A stretch of 64,000 nucleotides of DNA. Source: Pseudomonas sp. 5P_3.1_Bac2. Its GTDB lineage: Bacteria; Pseudomonadota; Gammaproteobacteria; Pseudomonadales; Pseudomonadaceae. Every line of letters begins with the position of its first letter. Position 1 is the first letter of the stretch. The translations under genes and the position numbers were made by a program. The DNA lies in contig NZ_JANLNY010000004.1 in assembly GCF_025465995.1 (NCBI RefSeq), forward strand, positions 248,001 to 312,000. Reading direction: 5' to 3'. The notes beneath the pieces were generated by a model. It was not told where the DNA came from. It searched no databases and was given only the letters and a program-made list of their open reading frames with translations. Shown here one piece after another: positions 37,262-48,189 of this stretch.

Positions 37262-38394
37262 ACCACGATTATGTGTTTTTACCCCCGGCAGCTTGTAGCG
37301 GCGCCCAGGCGGATCTGCTGGTCCAGGTGGTCAGCGCTGGCGTTAGCCGCAGCCTGAGTTTTGCCGAGGCGCAGAGTCAGTTGAGTGCCGACTGGACACT
37401 GGTATTGCCGGTGGAGGCCGTCACCGCCTGCGCTGTCAGCCTGCCGACACGTAAGGCGCGCTGGTTGCGCCAAGCGCTGCCGTTCGCGGTGGAGGACTTG
37501 CTGGCCGAAGAGGTCGAGCTGATGCATCTGGCCTTGGGTGAGCAACTGAGCGATGGGCGTCATCGCGTGTTTGCCCTGCGCCGCAGTTGGTTGAGCGCAT
37601 GGCTGCAGTTGTGTGCTCTGCCGCCACTGCGCATCACGGTGGATGCGGATTTATTGCCGGGCCCTGGCAGCAGTTTGCTGATTCTGCCGCAGCGTTGGCT
37701 GCTTGGCGGTGCTGCGGCCACCCGCATGGCTTTGACAGAGCAGGACTGGCCGCAAGTGCAGGCGCTGGCGGGCGAAGTTGAGCAGGTCAACTATCAGCTC
37801 GGTGAGCCTGCGCCCGCCGCCTGGGCGCAGGCTCAAGCGCTGGCAGAGCCCTACGTGTGGTTGGCACAGCAGTCTGTGCGTAACAACCTCGCCCAAGGTG
37901 AGTTCGCCGTGCAGCGCAGCAGCGGGCAATGGCAGCGCTGGCGTTCGGTCGCCGCGCTGTTGGGGTTATGGCTGGTTGTGCAATGGGGCTTTAACTTGGC
38001 CCAGTCCTGGCATTTGCAACGCCAGGCGGATCAGTACGCAGCGGCCAGTGCTGCGCTGTATCAAGAACTGTTCCCCCAAGACACTAAGCTGATCAACTTG
38101 CGTGCCCAGTTTGAGCAGCACCTGCGCGAGACCGGCGGCAGTGCTCAGTCGCCTTTGCTTAGCCTGTTGGCGCAAGTCAGCCAGGTCATGCAAACCAAGG
38201 GCGTGCGGGTGCAAATCAATCAATTGGATTTCAGTGAAGCGCGTGGTGACATGGCCTTGCAGGTACAGGCCCCCGGTTTTGCTGAGTTGGAGCAATTGCG
38301 CGAGCACCTGCAAGGCAGCGGCTTAGCTGTGCAGTTGGGCTCGGCCAGTCGCGATGGTGCGATGGTCAGTGCGCGGGTGGTGATAGGAGGATGA
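37258..38394 (+). CDS. xcpY: Type II secretion inner-membrane protein GspL/XcpY
   Basis: A 378-residue bitopic protein that anchors the ATPase. The actin-like cytoplasmic domain (about 1-215, with LPTRKARWLRQALPFAVEDLLAEE split across its core) is followed by one membrane helix (about 224-245) and a periplasmic ferredoxin-like domain. The gene overlaps its neighbours at both ends. Confidence 0.93.
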   Translation: MNHDYVFLPPAACSGAQADLLVQVVSAGVSRSLSFAEAQSQLSADWTLVLPVEAVTACAVSLPTRKARWLRQALPFAVEDLLAEEVELMHLALGEQLSDGRHRVFALRRSWLSAWLQLCALPPLRITVDADLLPGPGSSLLILPQRWLLGGAAATRMALTEQDWPQVQALAGEVEQVNYQLGEPAPAAWAQAQALAEPYVWLAQQSVRNNLAQGEFAVQRSSGQWQRWRSVAALLGLWLVVQWGFNLAQSWHLQRQADQYAAASAALYQELFPQDTKLINLRAQFEQHLRETGGSAQSPLLSLLAQVSQVMQTKGVRVQINQLDFSEARGDMALQVQAPGFAELEQLREHLQGSGLAVQLGSASRDGAMVSARVVIGG

Positions 38395-38396
38395 GC

Positions 38397-38912
38397 ATGC
38401 TGCAAAGTTATCGCGCTCAGTGGGACGACTCGGCTTTAGCCAAGCGCTGGCAGGCGTTAGTGCCACGCGAGCGATTGGCGGTCAGCGCGCTGCTGGCGTT
38501 CGTCTTGCTGGTGCTGCTCTACGTCGGCCTGTGGCAGCCGACGCAGCAGCGGGTCCACACGGCACGCAATGCGTTTGAGGCGCAGCGCGAACTCAATGCC
38601 TATATGCACAGCCAGGCGCCACTGCTGCGCAATCAGGCCAGTACGCCGCAGACCAGTATTGATCCGACTCGCCTGCAAGGCTTAATCACGTCTTCGGCGG
38701 CTGCCCATGGCCTGAGCATTGAGCGCCTGGATAACGATTCGGCTGGCGCGGTACAGGTCAATCTACAGCCGGCGCCATTCGCCAGACTGCTGCAGTGGAT
38801 CGAGCATTTGCAGGGGCAGGGTGTACAGATCAGCGAAGCGGGGTTGGATCGTGGGGCGGACAATGCGGTGGCCGCGCGTCTCACTTTGCGCGCCGGGGAT
38901 GGCGAGGGATGA
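38397..38912 (+). CDS. xcpZ: Type II secretion inner-membrane protein GspM/XcpZ
   Basis: A 171-residue partner of GspL. A short cytoplasmic end, one membrane helix (about 30-48, AVSALLAFVLLVLLYVGLW) and a periplasmic ferredoxin-like domain are visible. Two ATGs are in frame: 38391 abuts the AGGAGG site, while 38397 has it at a good spacing of 6, so I prefer 38397. It is the last xcp gene; a tRNA operon with its own promoter follows. Confidence 0.92.
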   Translation: MLQSYRAQWDDSALAKRWQALVPRERLAVSALLAFVLLVLLYVGLWQPTQQRVHTARNAFEAQRELNAYMHSQAPLLRNQASTPQTSIDPTRLQGLITSSAAAHGLSIERLDNDSAGAVQVNLQPAPFARLLQWIEHLQGQGVQISEAGLDRGADNAVAARLTLRAGDGEG

Positions 38913-38989
38913 GTCGGCAGTTTGCTCTTTTGGCCGTTATGGGGCTGCCAAGGATTTTTCACTTTTTTAGAAAAACTTTAAGCAGGGTA

Positions 38990-39018
38990 TTGACTTAGCT
39001 TCGATAGGTGCGTAAATT
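38990..39018 (+). promoter_or_regulatory. Sigma-70 promoter of the tRNA-Val/tRNA-Asp operon
   Basis: TTGACT at 38990-38995 and TAAATT at 39013-39018 are 17 bases apart. A C-rich discriminator (TCGCCTCCTCGC) follows the -10, as is common in growth-rate-regulated stable-RNA promoters. Transcription would start near 39025, 14 bases before the tRNA. Confidence 0.75.
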
Positions 39019-39038
39019 TCGCCTCCTCGCAAGGCCAA

Positions 39039-39114
39039 GGGTGATTAGCTCAGCCGGGAGAGCATCTGCCTTACAAGCAGAGGGTCGGCGGTTCGATCCC
39101 GTCATCACCCACCA
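39039..39114 (+). tRNA. tRNA-Val (TAC)
   Basis: A 76-nt tRNA with encoded CCA. The acceptor stem GGGTGAT pairs with ATCACCC. The anticodon TAC is at 39072-39074, in the loop CTTACAA closed by TCTGC/GCAGA. Confidence 0.98.
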
Positions 39115-39153
39115 CTTGCCGAGAAGTTGTACCGGACGCAAGTCCACAGACGC

Positions 39154-39230
39154 GCAGCGGTAGTTCAGTCGGTTAGAATACCGGCCTGTCACGCCGGGGG
39201 TCGCGGGTTCGAGTCCCGTCCGCTGCGCCA
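39154..39230 (+). tRNA. tRNA-Asp (GTC), copy 1
   Basis: A 77-nt tRNA with encoded CCA. The acceptor stem GCAGCGG pairs with CCGCTGC, and the discriminator base is G. The anticodon GTC is at 39188-39190. It is identical to the copy at 40165-40241. Confidence 0.98.
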
Positions 39231-39271
39231 TATTTGCTCCTAGGACCACTGAACGCCTAGAAGCTACCGAG

Positions 39272-39296
39272 AAAGCGGCCATTGGCCGCTTTTTTC
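39272..39296 (+). terminator. Terminator after tRNA-Asp copy 1
   Basis: AAAGCGGCC (39272-39280) pairs with GGCCGCTTT (39284-39292) around an ATT loop, inside a run of six T. Confidence 0.9.
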
Positions 39297-39458
39297 GTTT
39301 CTGCGCTTTAAATTCCCTTCTCAGGTGTTCTGGCTAGCCCGTCGCGGGAGATGCTGTCAGCGCCGTTTGCCAGTTAAGCCCTGTTTTCCAATTGTTGGTT
39401 GAACTGCGCCTAGACCAAATACTCCCAGTTAGTTCCAGCAACGTCTGTGGAGGTTGTG

Positions 39459-39869
39459 ATGCCTGAGTTAACTTCTGAGTCGAATGATGTGGGGCGTTTG
39501 CCGATTTCGGTGAAGGCGGTGTTGATCCATCAAGGCGCTGTGTTGCTCTTAAAGAATGAGCGCGAAGAGTGGGAGCTGCCTGGCGGTAAGCTCGAGGTAG
39601 GCGAGACGGTAGAGGCTTGCGTACTACGTGAGGTGCTCGAGGAAACGGGTCTTAAAGCACGCTTTATCCGGCCGTTGCTGCCGTACGTGTATCCCATCAC
39701 CGCGCAGATTTCTGTCCTGATCATCCCGCTGCTGTGCCAGGTCGATAACTTTAACCACCTACGGCTAAGTCACGAGCACAAGGAAATTGCCACCTTCCCC
39801 TTGGAGCAGCTCAGCACCCTTAATCTGCCGGAGGGCTACCAGCGCAGTATTGCGGCAGCCTGTGCCTGA
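39459..39869 (+). CDS. NUDIX hydrolase
   Basis: A 136-residue NUDIX pyrophosphohydrolase that cleaves a nucleoside diphosphate linked to another group. The box matches the GX5EX7REUXEEXGU pattern exactly: Gly43, Glu49, Arg57-Glu58, Glu61-Glu62, Gly64. The substrate cannot be told from sequence. The ATG at 39459 has GGAGG five bases upstream. The gene sits between two identical tRNA-Asp genes, bounded by the terminator of one and the promoter of the other. Confidence 0.92.
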   Translation: MPELTSESNDVGRLPISVKAVLIHQGAVLLLKNEREEWELPGGKLEVGETVEACVLREVLEETGLKARFIRPLLPYVYPITAQISVLIIPLLCQVDNFNHLRLSHEHKEIATFPLEQLSTLNLPEGYQRSIAAACA

Positions 39870-39961
39870 GTTTTATCAGCTTGCGCCTGGGGCGGGTCGC
39901 TGTATTCATACGGCGCGGCAGCTTTGGCTGAATCTTTTGTGCAAATCTTTCTACAAAGCTA

Positions 39962-39990
39962 TTGCCAGCCCCTAGGGGTTAGTACATAAT
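39962..39990 (+). promoter_or_regulatory. Sigma-70 promoter of tRNA-Asp copy 2
   Basis: TTGCCA at 39962-39967 and CATAAT at 39985-39990 have a 17-base spacer, with a GC-rich discriminator after them. It would give a leader of about 168 nt before the tRNA. The leader contains a GGTAAAGC/GCGCTTTACC hairpin at about 40100-40127. Confidence 0.6.
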
Positions 39991-40164
39991 GCCGCCCGTC
40001 GAAACGACTAGGGTAAAAACCTTAGCAGTTTCAAAAGCTTAGAGATCAGCGACAAGATTCACTGATAACTAAAGCAAACTTCTCAGCTGGCTGAGGAGGG
40101 GGTAAAGCAGCTTAGAGCGCTTTACCAAGATGCAAAGATTCTACGGACGTAAGTCCACCGACAC

Positions 40165-40241
40165 GCAGCGGTAGTTCAGTCGGTTAGAATACCGGCCTGT
40201 CACGCCGGGGGTCGCGGGTTCGAGTCCCGTCCGCTGCGCCA
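40165..40241 (+). tRNA. tRNA-Asp (GTC), copy 2
   Basis: A 77-nt tRNA identical to the one at 39154-39230. About 27 bases upstream are also shared with only three differences (GGACG-AAGTCCAC-GAC-C), which is evidence of tandem duplication. A strong terminator follows at once. Confidence 0.98.
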
Positions 40242-40250
40242 TATATGAAG

Positions 40251-40279
40251 CCCCCAGGTAGAAATACCTGGGGGTTTTT
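40251..40279 (+). terminator. Terminator after tRNA-Asp copy 2
   Basis: CCCCCAGGTA (40251-40260) pairs with TACCTGGGGG (40265-40274) around GAAA and is followed by TTTTTC. Confidence 0.95.
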
Positions 40280-40410
40280 CATTTCTGCGACATTTTGTCA
40301 TCTTGCGTTCATCTTTGTCCTCTAGCCTTATTGGCATGTTCTCGCTGCTTAAGCCCGTGGGGTTGGCGCACGAGAGCAGCACTGTATAACTCGCAATAAG
40401 GGACACCCCA

Positions 40411-40497
40411 ATGGACGATTATCAAGAAGAGCTTTTGGAAGAGCGCGCTATCGAACTGGATCTGCCAGAACCCCACGAAGACGCTACCGAGCTGTAA
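40411..40497 (+). CDS. Small acidic protein, 28 residues
   Basis: An open frame of 28 codons starting MDDYQEELLEERAIELDL and ending DATEL. AAGGG lies about 9-13 bases before the ATG, and a palindrome follows the stop. Roughly 11 of 28 residues are Asp or Glu, and only one is Arg. I recall near-identical small proteins in other Pseudomonas genomes with no assigned role, but cannot check this here. It is too short for most gene callers. It may be a regulatory small protein or an adaptor; no function is claimed. Confidence 0.6.
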   Translation: MDDYQEELLEERAIELDLPEPHEDATEL

Positions 40498-40523
40498 CCG
40501 CAACATCGCAACACCGCCAGCTT

Positions 40524-40544
40524 TTAGGGCGTTTAACGCCCTAA
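40524..40544. terminator. Palindromic hairpin between the small protein gene and the AraC gene
   Basis: TTAGGGCGTT (40524-40533) is perfectly complementary to AACGCCCTAA (40535-40544). It lies between convergent genes. There is no T-run on either strand, so termination strength is uncertain. Confidence 0.45.
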
Positions 40545-40590
40545 TAACGCTGCATCCCTCCTGTTACTTCCTTCGCAAATCCATATCGCA

Positions 40591-41640
40591 CTACAGCGCC
40601 CGGCGTTGTTCGCGGCGGTATTCGCCTGGGGTTTGTTGATTCCAGCGTTTAAACGCGCGCTGAAACGCTTCGGCTGAAGCAAAACCCAATAAATAGGCGA
40701 TTTCGCCAAAGGCCAGCTCGGTGTCGCGGATATAGGCCATGGCCAGGTCGCGGCGGGTGTGATTGAGAATCTGGCGAAACTGCGTGCCTTCCTCCGCCAG
40801 TTTGCGGCGCAGGGTCCAGGCCGGCAGTTGTAGGTGCGCGGCGACTTCCGCGAGGTCCGGCTCGCGCCCATGGAGCAGTGGGCCAATCAGTTGGGTGATG
40901 CGCTCGGTGAGGTTGCGGGTGTGGGTCAGTTGTTGCAGTTCAGCTTGGCAAATCTGCAACAGATGACGCCAGGTGCCAGGGCAGTGTTCAGGGTTAGTCA
41001 GATTGAGGCTGGCCTGACTTAAACGCAGTTGGTTGTGCTCGGCGCTAAATTCTATGGGGCAGGCAAAAGCCTGTTCGTAGCGGCTGGCGTAGGGCGGTGC
41101 AGCAAATTCGATCTGGACCTTATCGATACTCAGCGGTTGCTGGGCAAGGGCGCTTAAATGCTGTGCCCAGCCGGCCAGCACTGAATCCACGACAAAGCGG
41201 TTGTAGTGGTTGTAGGGGCTGATCGAATAGAAACGCAGCCAGGCGCCTTGGGCGTCTTCATGCAGGCTCGACTGGCCGCGATAGTTGCTGGTGTACAGCG
41301 GCTCAAACTCAATCAGGCAACGCGCCGCTTCACGAATGGTCGGGGCTTGGCCGGCAGTGATGCCCGCCAGACCGAGTTGGCCCAAGCGGCTGTGCTGCCC
41401 CATCAGTAAACCCAGCGCCGGCTCGCCACACTGGCTAATGGCGCTATGACCCAGACGCATATAGCGCGGAATCGACAGGCGCGCCCGTGGCTCAGCCAGG
41501 CGCGTGGCATCCAGCCCATAACGCTGCAGCAGCGGCAGCGGGTCTTGGGCGCAGCTGTGCATGGCTGTGGCCAGGCTATGCACGAAGCCCACCGATAAAT
41601 CGCCCAGGCGTACACGGGCAGGCTTACTGGGCTCGGTCAT
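40591..41640 (-). CDS. AraC family transcriptional regulator
   Basis: A 349-residue regulator with an N-terminal arabinose-binding-like domain of the HTH-type QdtR/OruR subclass (about 20-210) and a C-terminal double helix-turn-helix (about 240-345). The second unit ends with the AraC signature GFASAEAFQRAFKRWNQQTPGEYR. It is transcribed away from the FadH-type reductase gene across a 202-base gap, so it probably controls that gene. The inducer may be a fatty-acid derivative, by context only. Confidence 0.88.
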   Translation of the reverse strand: MTEPSKPARVRLGDLSVGFVHSLATAMHSCAQDPLPLLQRYGLDATRLAEPRARLSIPRYMRLGHSAISQCGEPALGLLMGQHSRLGQLGLAGITAGQAPTIREAARCLIEFEPLYTSNYRGQSSLHEDAQGAWLRFYSISPYNHYNRFVVDSVLAGWAQHLSALAQQPLSIDKVQIEFAAPPYASRYEQAFACPIEFSAEHNQLRLSQASLNLTNPEHCPGTWRHLLQICQAELQQLTHTRNLTERITQLIGPLLHGREPDLAEVAAHLQLPAWTLRRKLAEEGTQFRQILNHTRRDLAMAYIRDTELAFGEIAYLLGFASAEAFQRAFKRWNQQTPGEYRREQRRAL

Positions 41641-41761
41641 GATTGGTTTATCCCGCTACTGGTTGCGTCGGCGCCCCTAGTTTGCCCTCAAAGACCGTCG
41701 CACTGTTAATTATGATCAGTATCTTGTCACTTTAAGTCATTGAGAGGTGGCTGGGCCCTGA

Positions 41762-43876
<2,115 letters not shown>

Positions 43877-43884
43877 GGTCAATA

Positions 43885-43908
43885 CGCCCCGCCCAGTGCG
43901 GGGCGTTT
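43885..43908 (+). terminator. Terminator after fadH
   Basis: CGCCCCGC (43885-43892) pairs with GCGGGGCG (43898-43905) around CCAGT, followed by TTTGCTTGC. The T-run is short. Confidence 0.6.
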
Positions 43909-44289
43909 GCTTGCTGCCCGGCCTTACTCCGGCAGCGGGCAATCTTCTTACCGGCGCGCTGAAGTGGCCGCCTAACTCAAGTTGCGATCAGTGAGTGGTT
44001 CAGCTGTATTGGCTGCAAGGCCAGGTTAATTCGCGCCTGAGTGCGGGTTGCTGGCGCTCTGACACCTCAAAAATCGCTGTGCCTAGCGCCGCTTATGGCG
44101 TGCAGACCACTGCCAACCCAATCACAGCGCACCCGTCAGCTTTTGCCTAGACTCCGGCCGAGGGAGATTTGGGCTAATCGTACAGAAATTGTCTTAGTGC
44201 TCAGGTATAAAGACAGCGGCGCGCCGAGGGTGGCGCGCGCAGGCCTGGTTTAGAGCGGTTAGAGCCGCCGAGAGAGGGGATGGTTGAGC
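43909..44289. other. Intergenic region without recognised gene
   Basis: This 381-base gap lies between fadH and the coiled-coil gene. An open frame at 44041-44253 has no ribosome site or family character. I see no tRNA, clear promoter or repeat in it. Confidence 0.5.
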
Positions 44290-45660
44290 ATGCAGAACAA
44301 GCCGCAAATGGTTGAAGCCGTGATGTTTATAACTGCGCGCGGCGTCAGCAAGCAGATGTTCTTCACCGAGTTTGAAGCCTTGCTCGATGGCGTGGTGAAC
44401 ATGCCCGAGTACGCTGATCAGCAGATGCGTATGGCCTACGTGCTGATCAATCCCCGTTTATTGATTAAGTCGGTGGTGCTGTTTTATCTGGATTTTGATG
44501 AAAAAGGCTGCCCCGACTCCGGCTGGAACATCCCCCTGCAAACCTTGGCTGCCCGTGCTGAGCGTGGCCCGGACTTAGGCGCTGGACCGATTCGCTTGGC
44601 CTGCCATAGTCAGTGCCCGCAAGCGGCGCAGCAAATGCATCTGTGGGACGCTCAGGCTGACGAACTGGTGCAGTTGCGCGAGGCCGTCAAGCGCAACAGT
44701 TTGGCCTTGTTGGTGGAGGAAGAGGCCATGCCGGTGGTGGCGCTGGATCGCTTGCAAATCGCCGCTGAAGACAAGTGGTACGCCAATGAGGCGAGCAACC
44801 CAGAGCAGCCTTCGACGCACGAGCAAGCCGTCGCTGTCAGCGCCCAGGCGGCTCATCAGCAGCGCCTCAAGGCGGCGCAACTGATCAAGCAATTACGTCA
44901 GCGCAATGCCGAGCAACTGCAGCAGCAACACACCCAACGCCTTGCCCTGGAGCAAGCCCATAGCGCGCAAGTGCAAGATTTGCACGGGCAGATAACCCAA
45001 CTGCAGCAGGCCCTGGCCGAGCAACAGGCGGTTAGGCATGCGCTGCAAGAGCAGTTAGCCGCGCAAGAAAAAAGCTTCAAGGCCGCCCGCGAAGAAATGA
45101 GCGCCCAGCTGCGTATGTTCGAGCAAGACGGTCGCGATGAGCAGGCCAGTTTGCAAGCGCAGTTGCAGATGGAGATGCAGACTCAAATCGCTTCAGTCAC
45201 CCGTCTTTACCAAGAGCAGCTAAGTGCTCGGGATGCGGCGTTGAGCGAACGCAACGCGGAGTTGCAGCAAGCCCAGCAGCTGATTCAGCAATTGCAGGCT
45301 GATTTGCAAAGCAACAGCCAGGCCGGTGCCGAGCAAGCGTTGCAGCAGTTGGCCAAACTGGGCGTCGTGTTTGTGGTGTTCCATCCTGGCGCCGGTCATC
45401 TGACCATCGCGTTGCAGGATTTGCCGCGTTATCAGGCCAATCCCATGGCCTATGCCGCGAGCAAATGCTTTGTCAGCGAAGAGCAATACCGCCAGTGGCT
45501 GGAGCATTATCAGCAGCCCGCATGCAGCGCCTTGCTGGTCAGTGGCGAGCGCTGTGCTATGCCGCTGGATCGTATCGACACGCCGAACCGGTTTGTTCCG
45601 CACAACTCCAACTGCTGCCCACGCCATCAAAGCGATAAATCGCTGCGCACGGTGGTTTGA
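44290..45660 (+). CDS. Uncharacterised coiled-coil protein
   Basis: A 456-residue protein with no known family that I can name. An N-terminal globular domain (about 1-130) is rich in aromatic and hydrophobic residues and contains MFITARGVSKQMFFTEFEALLD. A Gln/Glu/Ala-rich coiled coil spans about 190-345, with heptad-like QLRQRNAEQLQQQ stretches. A C-terminal domain (about 350-456) holds VVFHPGAGHLTIALQDLPRY and four cysteines near the end. No signal peptide or membrane helix is seen. ATG 44290 is preferred over TTG 44284. The next gene begins at its stop, suggesting joint expression. Confidence 0.8.
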   Translation: MQNKPQMVEAVMFITARGVSKQMFFTEFEALLDGVVNMPEYADQQMRMAYVLINPRLLIKSVVLFYLDFDEKGCPDSGWNIPLQTLAARAERGPDLGAGPIRLACHSQCPQAAQQMHLWDAQADELVQLREAVKRNSLALLVEEEAMPVVALDRLQIAAEDKWYANEASNPEQPSTHEQAVAVSAQAAHQQRLKAAQLIKQLRQRNAEQLQQQHTQRLALEQAHSAQVQDLHGQITQLQQALAEQQAVRHALQEQLAAQEKSFKAAREEMSAQLRMFEQDGRDEQASLQAQLQMEMQTQIASVTRLYQEQLSARDAALSERNAELQQAQQLIQQLQADLQSNSQAGAEQALQQLAKLGVVFVVFHPGAGHLTIALQDLPRYQANPMAYAASKCFVSEEQYRQWLEHYQQPACSALLVSGERCAMPLDRIDTPNRFVPHNSNCCPRHQSDKSLRTVV

Positions 45661-45662
45661 GT

Positions 45663-46583
45663 GTGGCCGTAGAACTGCCCGCCTGGACCGCCCAGGCGCC
45701 ACTGCAGTTAATGCATTTACCCTGGGCACAGGCGGCCGGCATCGAGCTGGCGGTGCTGCGCCTGGATCTGCTGGACCCGCTGATCAGTGGCAACAAGTGG
45801 TTTAAGTTACTCGATCATCTGCGCGCGGCTCAGGCGCAAGGCGCAGCAGGGGTGATCAGCTTAGGCGGTGCCCATTCCAATCATCTGCATGCGTTAGCCG
45901 CCGCGGGGCAGCGCTTTAATTTCGCCACCGTCGGTTTACTGCGTGGCCATGCCCAACTCACCCCCACCGTGACAGATCTGCAAGCCATGGGCATGCAGCT
46001 GCATTGGCTAGGGTATGCCGGTTACCGTGAGCGCCATGCGGCGGATTTTTGGACGCCTTGGCTGCAGCGCTACAGCGGTTTTTATCCAATGCCTGAAGGT
46101 GGCGGTGGTTTGCCCGGCGCTCTGGGTTGTGGGCAGATCACCCGCCTGTTGCGTGAGCAGGTGGCGGATCTCGGTTGGGATGATTATCACGGGGTGTGGC
46201 TGGCCTGTGGCACCGGTACCACCTTGGCCGGCTTGCTACTGGCCGAGGCGGGCGCCCATGCGCTGTATGGCGTGACTGCTGTGCCAATGGATTATGGTGT
46301 GGCGAGCCAGATCGAGCAGATTCTCCACGCCGCTGGACAGCCACCTACTGACTATCAGTTATTCGATGGCAGCCGTGGTGGCTTCGCTAAAGTCGATGCC
46401 GAGTTGCTGGCGTTTATGGCTGAGTGCGAAACACACAGCGGCGTACCGCTGGAGCCCTTGTACACCGGCAAAGCGTTGCTGCAACTGCGTGAGCAGGTGC
46501 AGGCCGGTTATTTCGCCCAAGGTACGCGGTTGGTGTTTATCCATACCGGTGGGCTGCAAGGACGCCGTGGTTTGGCGCTTTAG
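45663..46583 (+). CDS. PLP-dependent enzyme of the ACC deaminase / D-cysteine desulfhydrase family
   Basis: A 306-residue PLP enzyme. The cofactor lysine is Lys45 in SGNKWFKLLDHL. A substrate-loop motif GGAHSNHLHALAAAG and the phosphate-binding ACGTGTTLAGLLL are intact. The family includes 1-aminocyclopropane-1-carboxylate deaminase and D-cysteine desulfhydrase. Telling them apart depends on residues I cannot align here, so the substrate is left open. The start may be TTG 45657 (overlapping the upstream stop) or GTG 45663; the latter is better spaced from GGTGG. Confidence 0.8.
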   Translation: MAVELPAWTAQAPLQLMHLPWAQAAGIELAVLRLDLLDPLISGNKWFKLLDHLRAAQAQGAAGVISLGGAHSNHLHALAAAGQRFNFATVGLLRGHAQLTPTVTDLQAMGMQLHWLGYAGYRERHAADFWTPWLQRYSGFYPMPEGGGGLPGALGCGQITRLLREQVADLGWDDYHGVWLACGTGTTLAGLLLAEAGAHALYGVTAVPMDYGVASQIEQILHAAGQPPTDYQLFDGSRGGFAKVDAELLAFMAECETHSGVPLEPLYTGKALLQLREQVQAGYFAQGTRLVFIHTGGLQGRRGLAL

Positions 46584-46717
46584 TGCCGCTAAGGCGCGCA
46601 GTAGAGCCTCGGCGTCGCTCTGGGGCATGTCGGTGACTTATCTGGAACAGGCACCCGCTGCATGGCCCTGAATACTCAGGCGTAGGCCGTCCCATCGTCT
46701 TGCTGCCCGAGGTGACT

Positions 46718-48055
46718 ATGTTTGCCCCTGCATCTGTTTCTGCGTCCGTCGTGCCTGTCGCCAGCAGTAAGGTCGCCCCGAGCACTTTGCGCCGGGTGAT
46801 AGTGGCCGCCAGTGTCGGCAACTTTGTGGAGTGGTTTGATTTCGCCGTGTATGGCTTTCTCGCCACCACCATCGCCCAGCAGTTTTTCCCCAGTGGTGAT
46901 GCCGCCGCTGCATTGTTGAAAACCTTTGCCGTGTTTGCCGTGGCGTTTGCCTTCCGGCCTTTGGGCGGGCTGTTCTTTGGCATGCTCGGTGACCGCATCG
47001 GCCGGCGGCGCACCTTGGCCTTTACCATTTTGCTGATGGCCGCAGCGACCACCTTGATCGGCCTGTTGCCGACCTACGCCATGATCGGGATGGCGGCGCC
47101 GTTGTTGCTTTGTTTGATCCGCTGCGCCCAGGGCTTTTCCGCCGGGGGAGAATATGCCGGCGCCTGTACGTATTTGCTGGAGCATGCCCCGCCGGGGCGC
47201 CGGGCCTGGTATGGCAGCTTTATTCCGGTGTCGACCTTTATGGCTTTCGCCGCTGCTGCCAGCGTTGCCTACGGCCTGGAGATCAGTTTGGCGCCTGCGG
47301 CCATGGCCGAGTGGGGCTGGCGCCTGCCATTTTTATTGGCCGCGCCCCTGGGGTTGGTCGGTTTGTATCTGCGCTGGCGCCTGGAGGAAACCCCGGCGTT
47401 TAAGGCAGTGCAGCAAAGCCACGGCGCCGTGCACACGCCCCTGGGGCAAACGCTGCGCGAGCAGGGGCGGCGGATTCTCTGTCTCGGCGCCTTTGTCTCA
47501 CTGACGGCGCTGGCGTTTTATATGTTCACCACCTACTTCAGCACCTACCTGCAGGTGGCAGCGGGCCTGAGCCGGGCTACGGCCTTGCTGGTGTCGCTAT
47601 TGGCGTTGTTGGCGGCGGCGCTGCTGTGTCCGCTGTGCGGCGCCCTGGCCGATCGGATCGGGCGGCGGGCCACGGTGTTGAGCGCCTGTGTATTACAGGG
47701 CGTGCTGGTGTATCCGGCCTTTATGTTGGCCAGCTCCGGCAGCTTTGTCGCTGCGCTCATCGCGGTGTTGCTGCTCGCCAGCGGCGCGGTGCTATGTAAC
47801 GTGGTGACCGCAGTACTGTTGGCTGAAAGCTTCCCGACTAAGGCGCGCTACACCGCCTCGGCCATCACCTACAACATGGCTTACACCCTGTTTGGCGGTA
47901 CTGCGCCGCTGTTGGCGACCTGGCTGATCAGTGCGACGGGCAGCAACCTGGCGCCGGCCCTGTACCTGATGGGGGTAGCCGTGTTGGGGCTGCTTGGCGG
48001 CATGGCATTACCGGAGACTAGCAAGCTGTCTTTGCATGAGCCAGGCACGGCTTGA
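46718..48055 (+). CDS. MFS transporter, metabolite:H+ symporter (ProP-like) family
   Basis: A 445-residue inner-membrane transporter with about 12 membrane segments. The family motifs are [17 protein letters not shown] near the start, [18 protein letters not shown] in the loop between helices 2 and 3, and [20 protein letters not shown]. These mark the MHS branch that carries osmolytes, alpha-ketoglutarate, citrate and similar acids with protons. The exact substrate is not known. The ATG at 46718 has GAGG five bases upstream. Confidence 0.9.
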   Translation: MFAPASVSASVVPVASSKVAPSTLRRVIVAASVGNFVEWFDFAVYGFLATTIAQQFFPSGDAAAALLKTFAVFAVAFAFRPLGGLFFGMLGDRIGRRRTLAFTILLMAAATTLIGLLPTYAMIGMAAPLLLCLIRCAQGFSAGGEYAGACTYLLEHAPPGRRAWYGSFIPVSTFMAFAAAASVAYGLEISLAPAAMAEWGWRLPFLLAAPLGLVGLYLRWRLEETPAFKAVQQSHGAVHTPLGQTLREQGRRILCLGAFVSLTALAFYMFTTYFSTYLQVAAGLSRATALLVSLLALLAAALLCPLCGALADRIGRRATVLSACVLQGVLVYPAFMLASSGSFVAALIAVLLLASGAVLCNVVTAVLLAESFPTKARYTASAITYNMAYTLFGGTAPLLATWLISATGSNLAPALYLMGVAVLGLLGGMALPETSKLSLHEPGTA

Positions 48056-48189
48056 AGGTTTGGGCCGCGGCACTGGGCAGACTTTTCCTGGCTTTGTGAT
48101 GGTGTTCCTTACCGCCGCGCGCAGCGCTATAGCATCCTCAGGCTTTGCTGCGGCGCTTGGCCGCCAGCTCTGCCGCCGTGGATGCCCGC

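Noticed and set aside
44041-44253. 70-codon frame after fadH
   Set aside because: It has no ribosome site and a composition typical of random GC-rich sequence.
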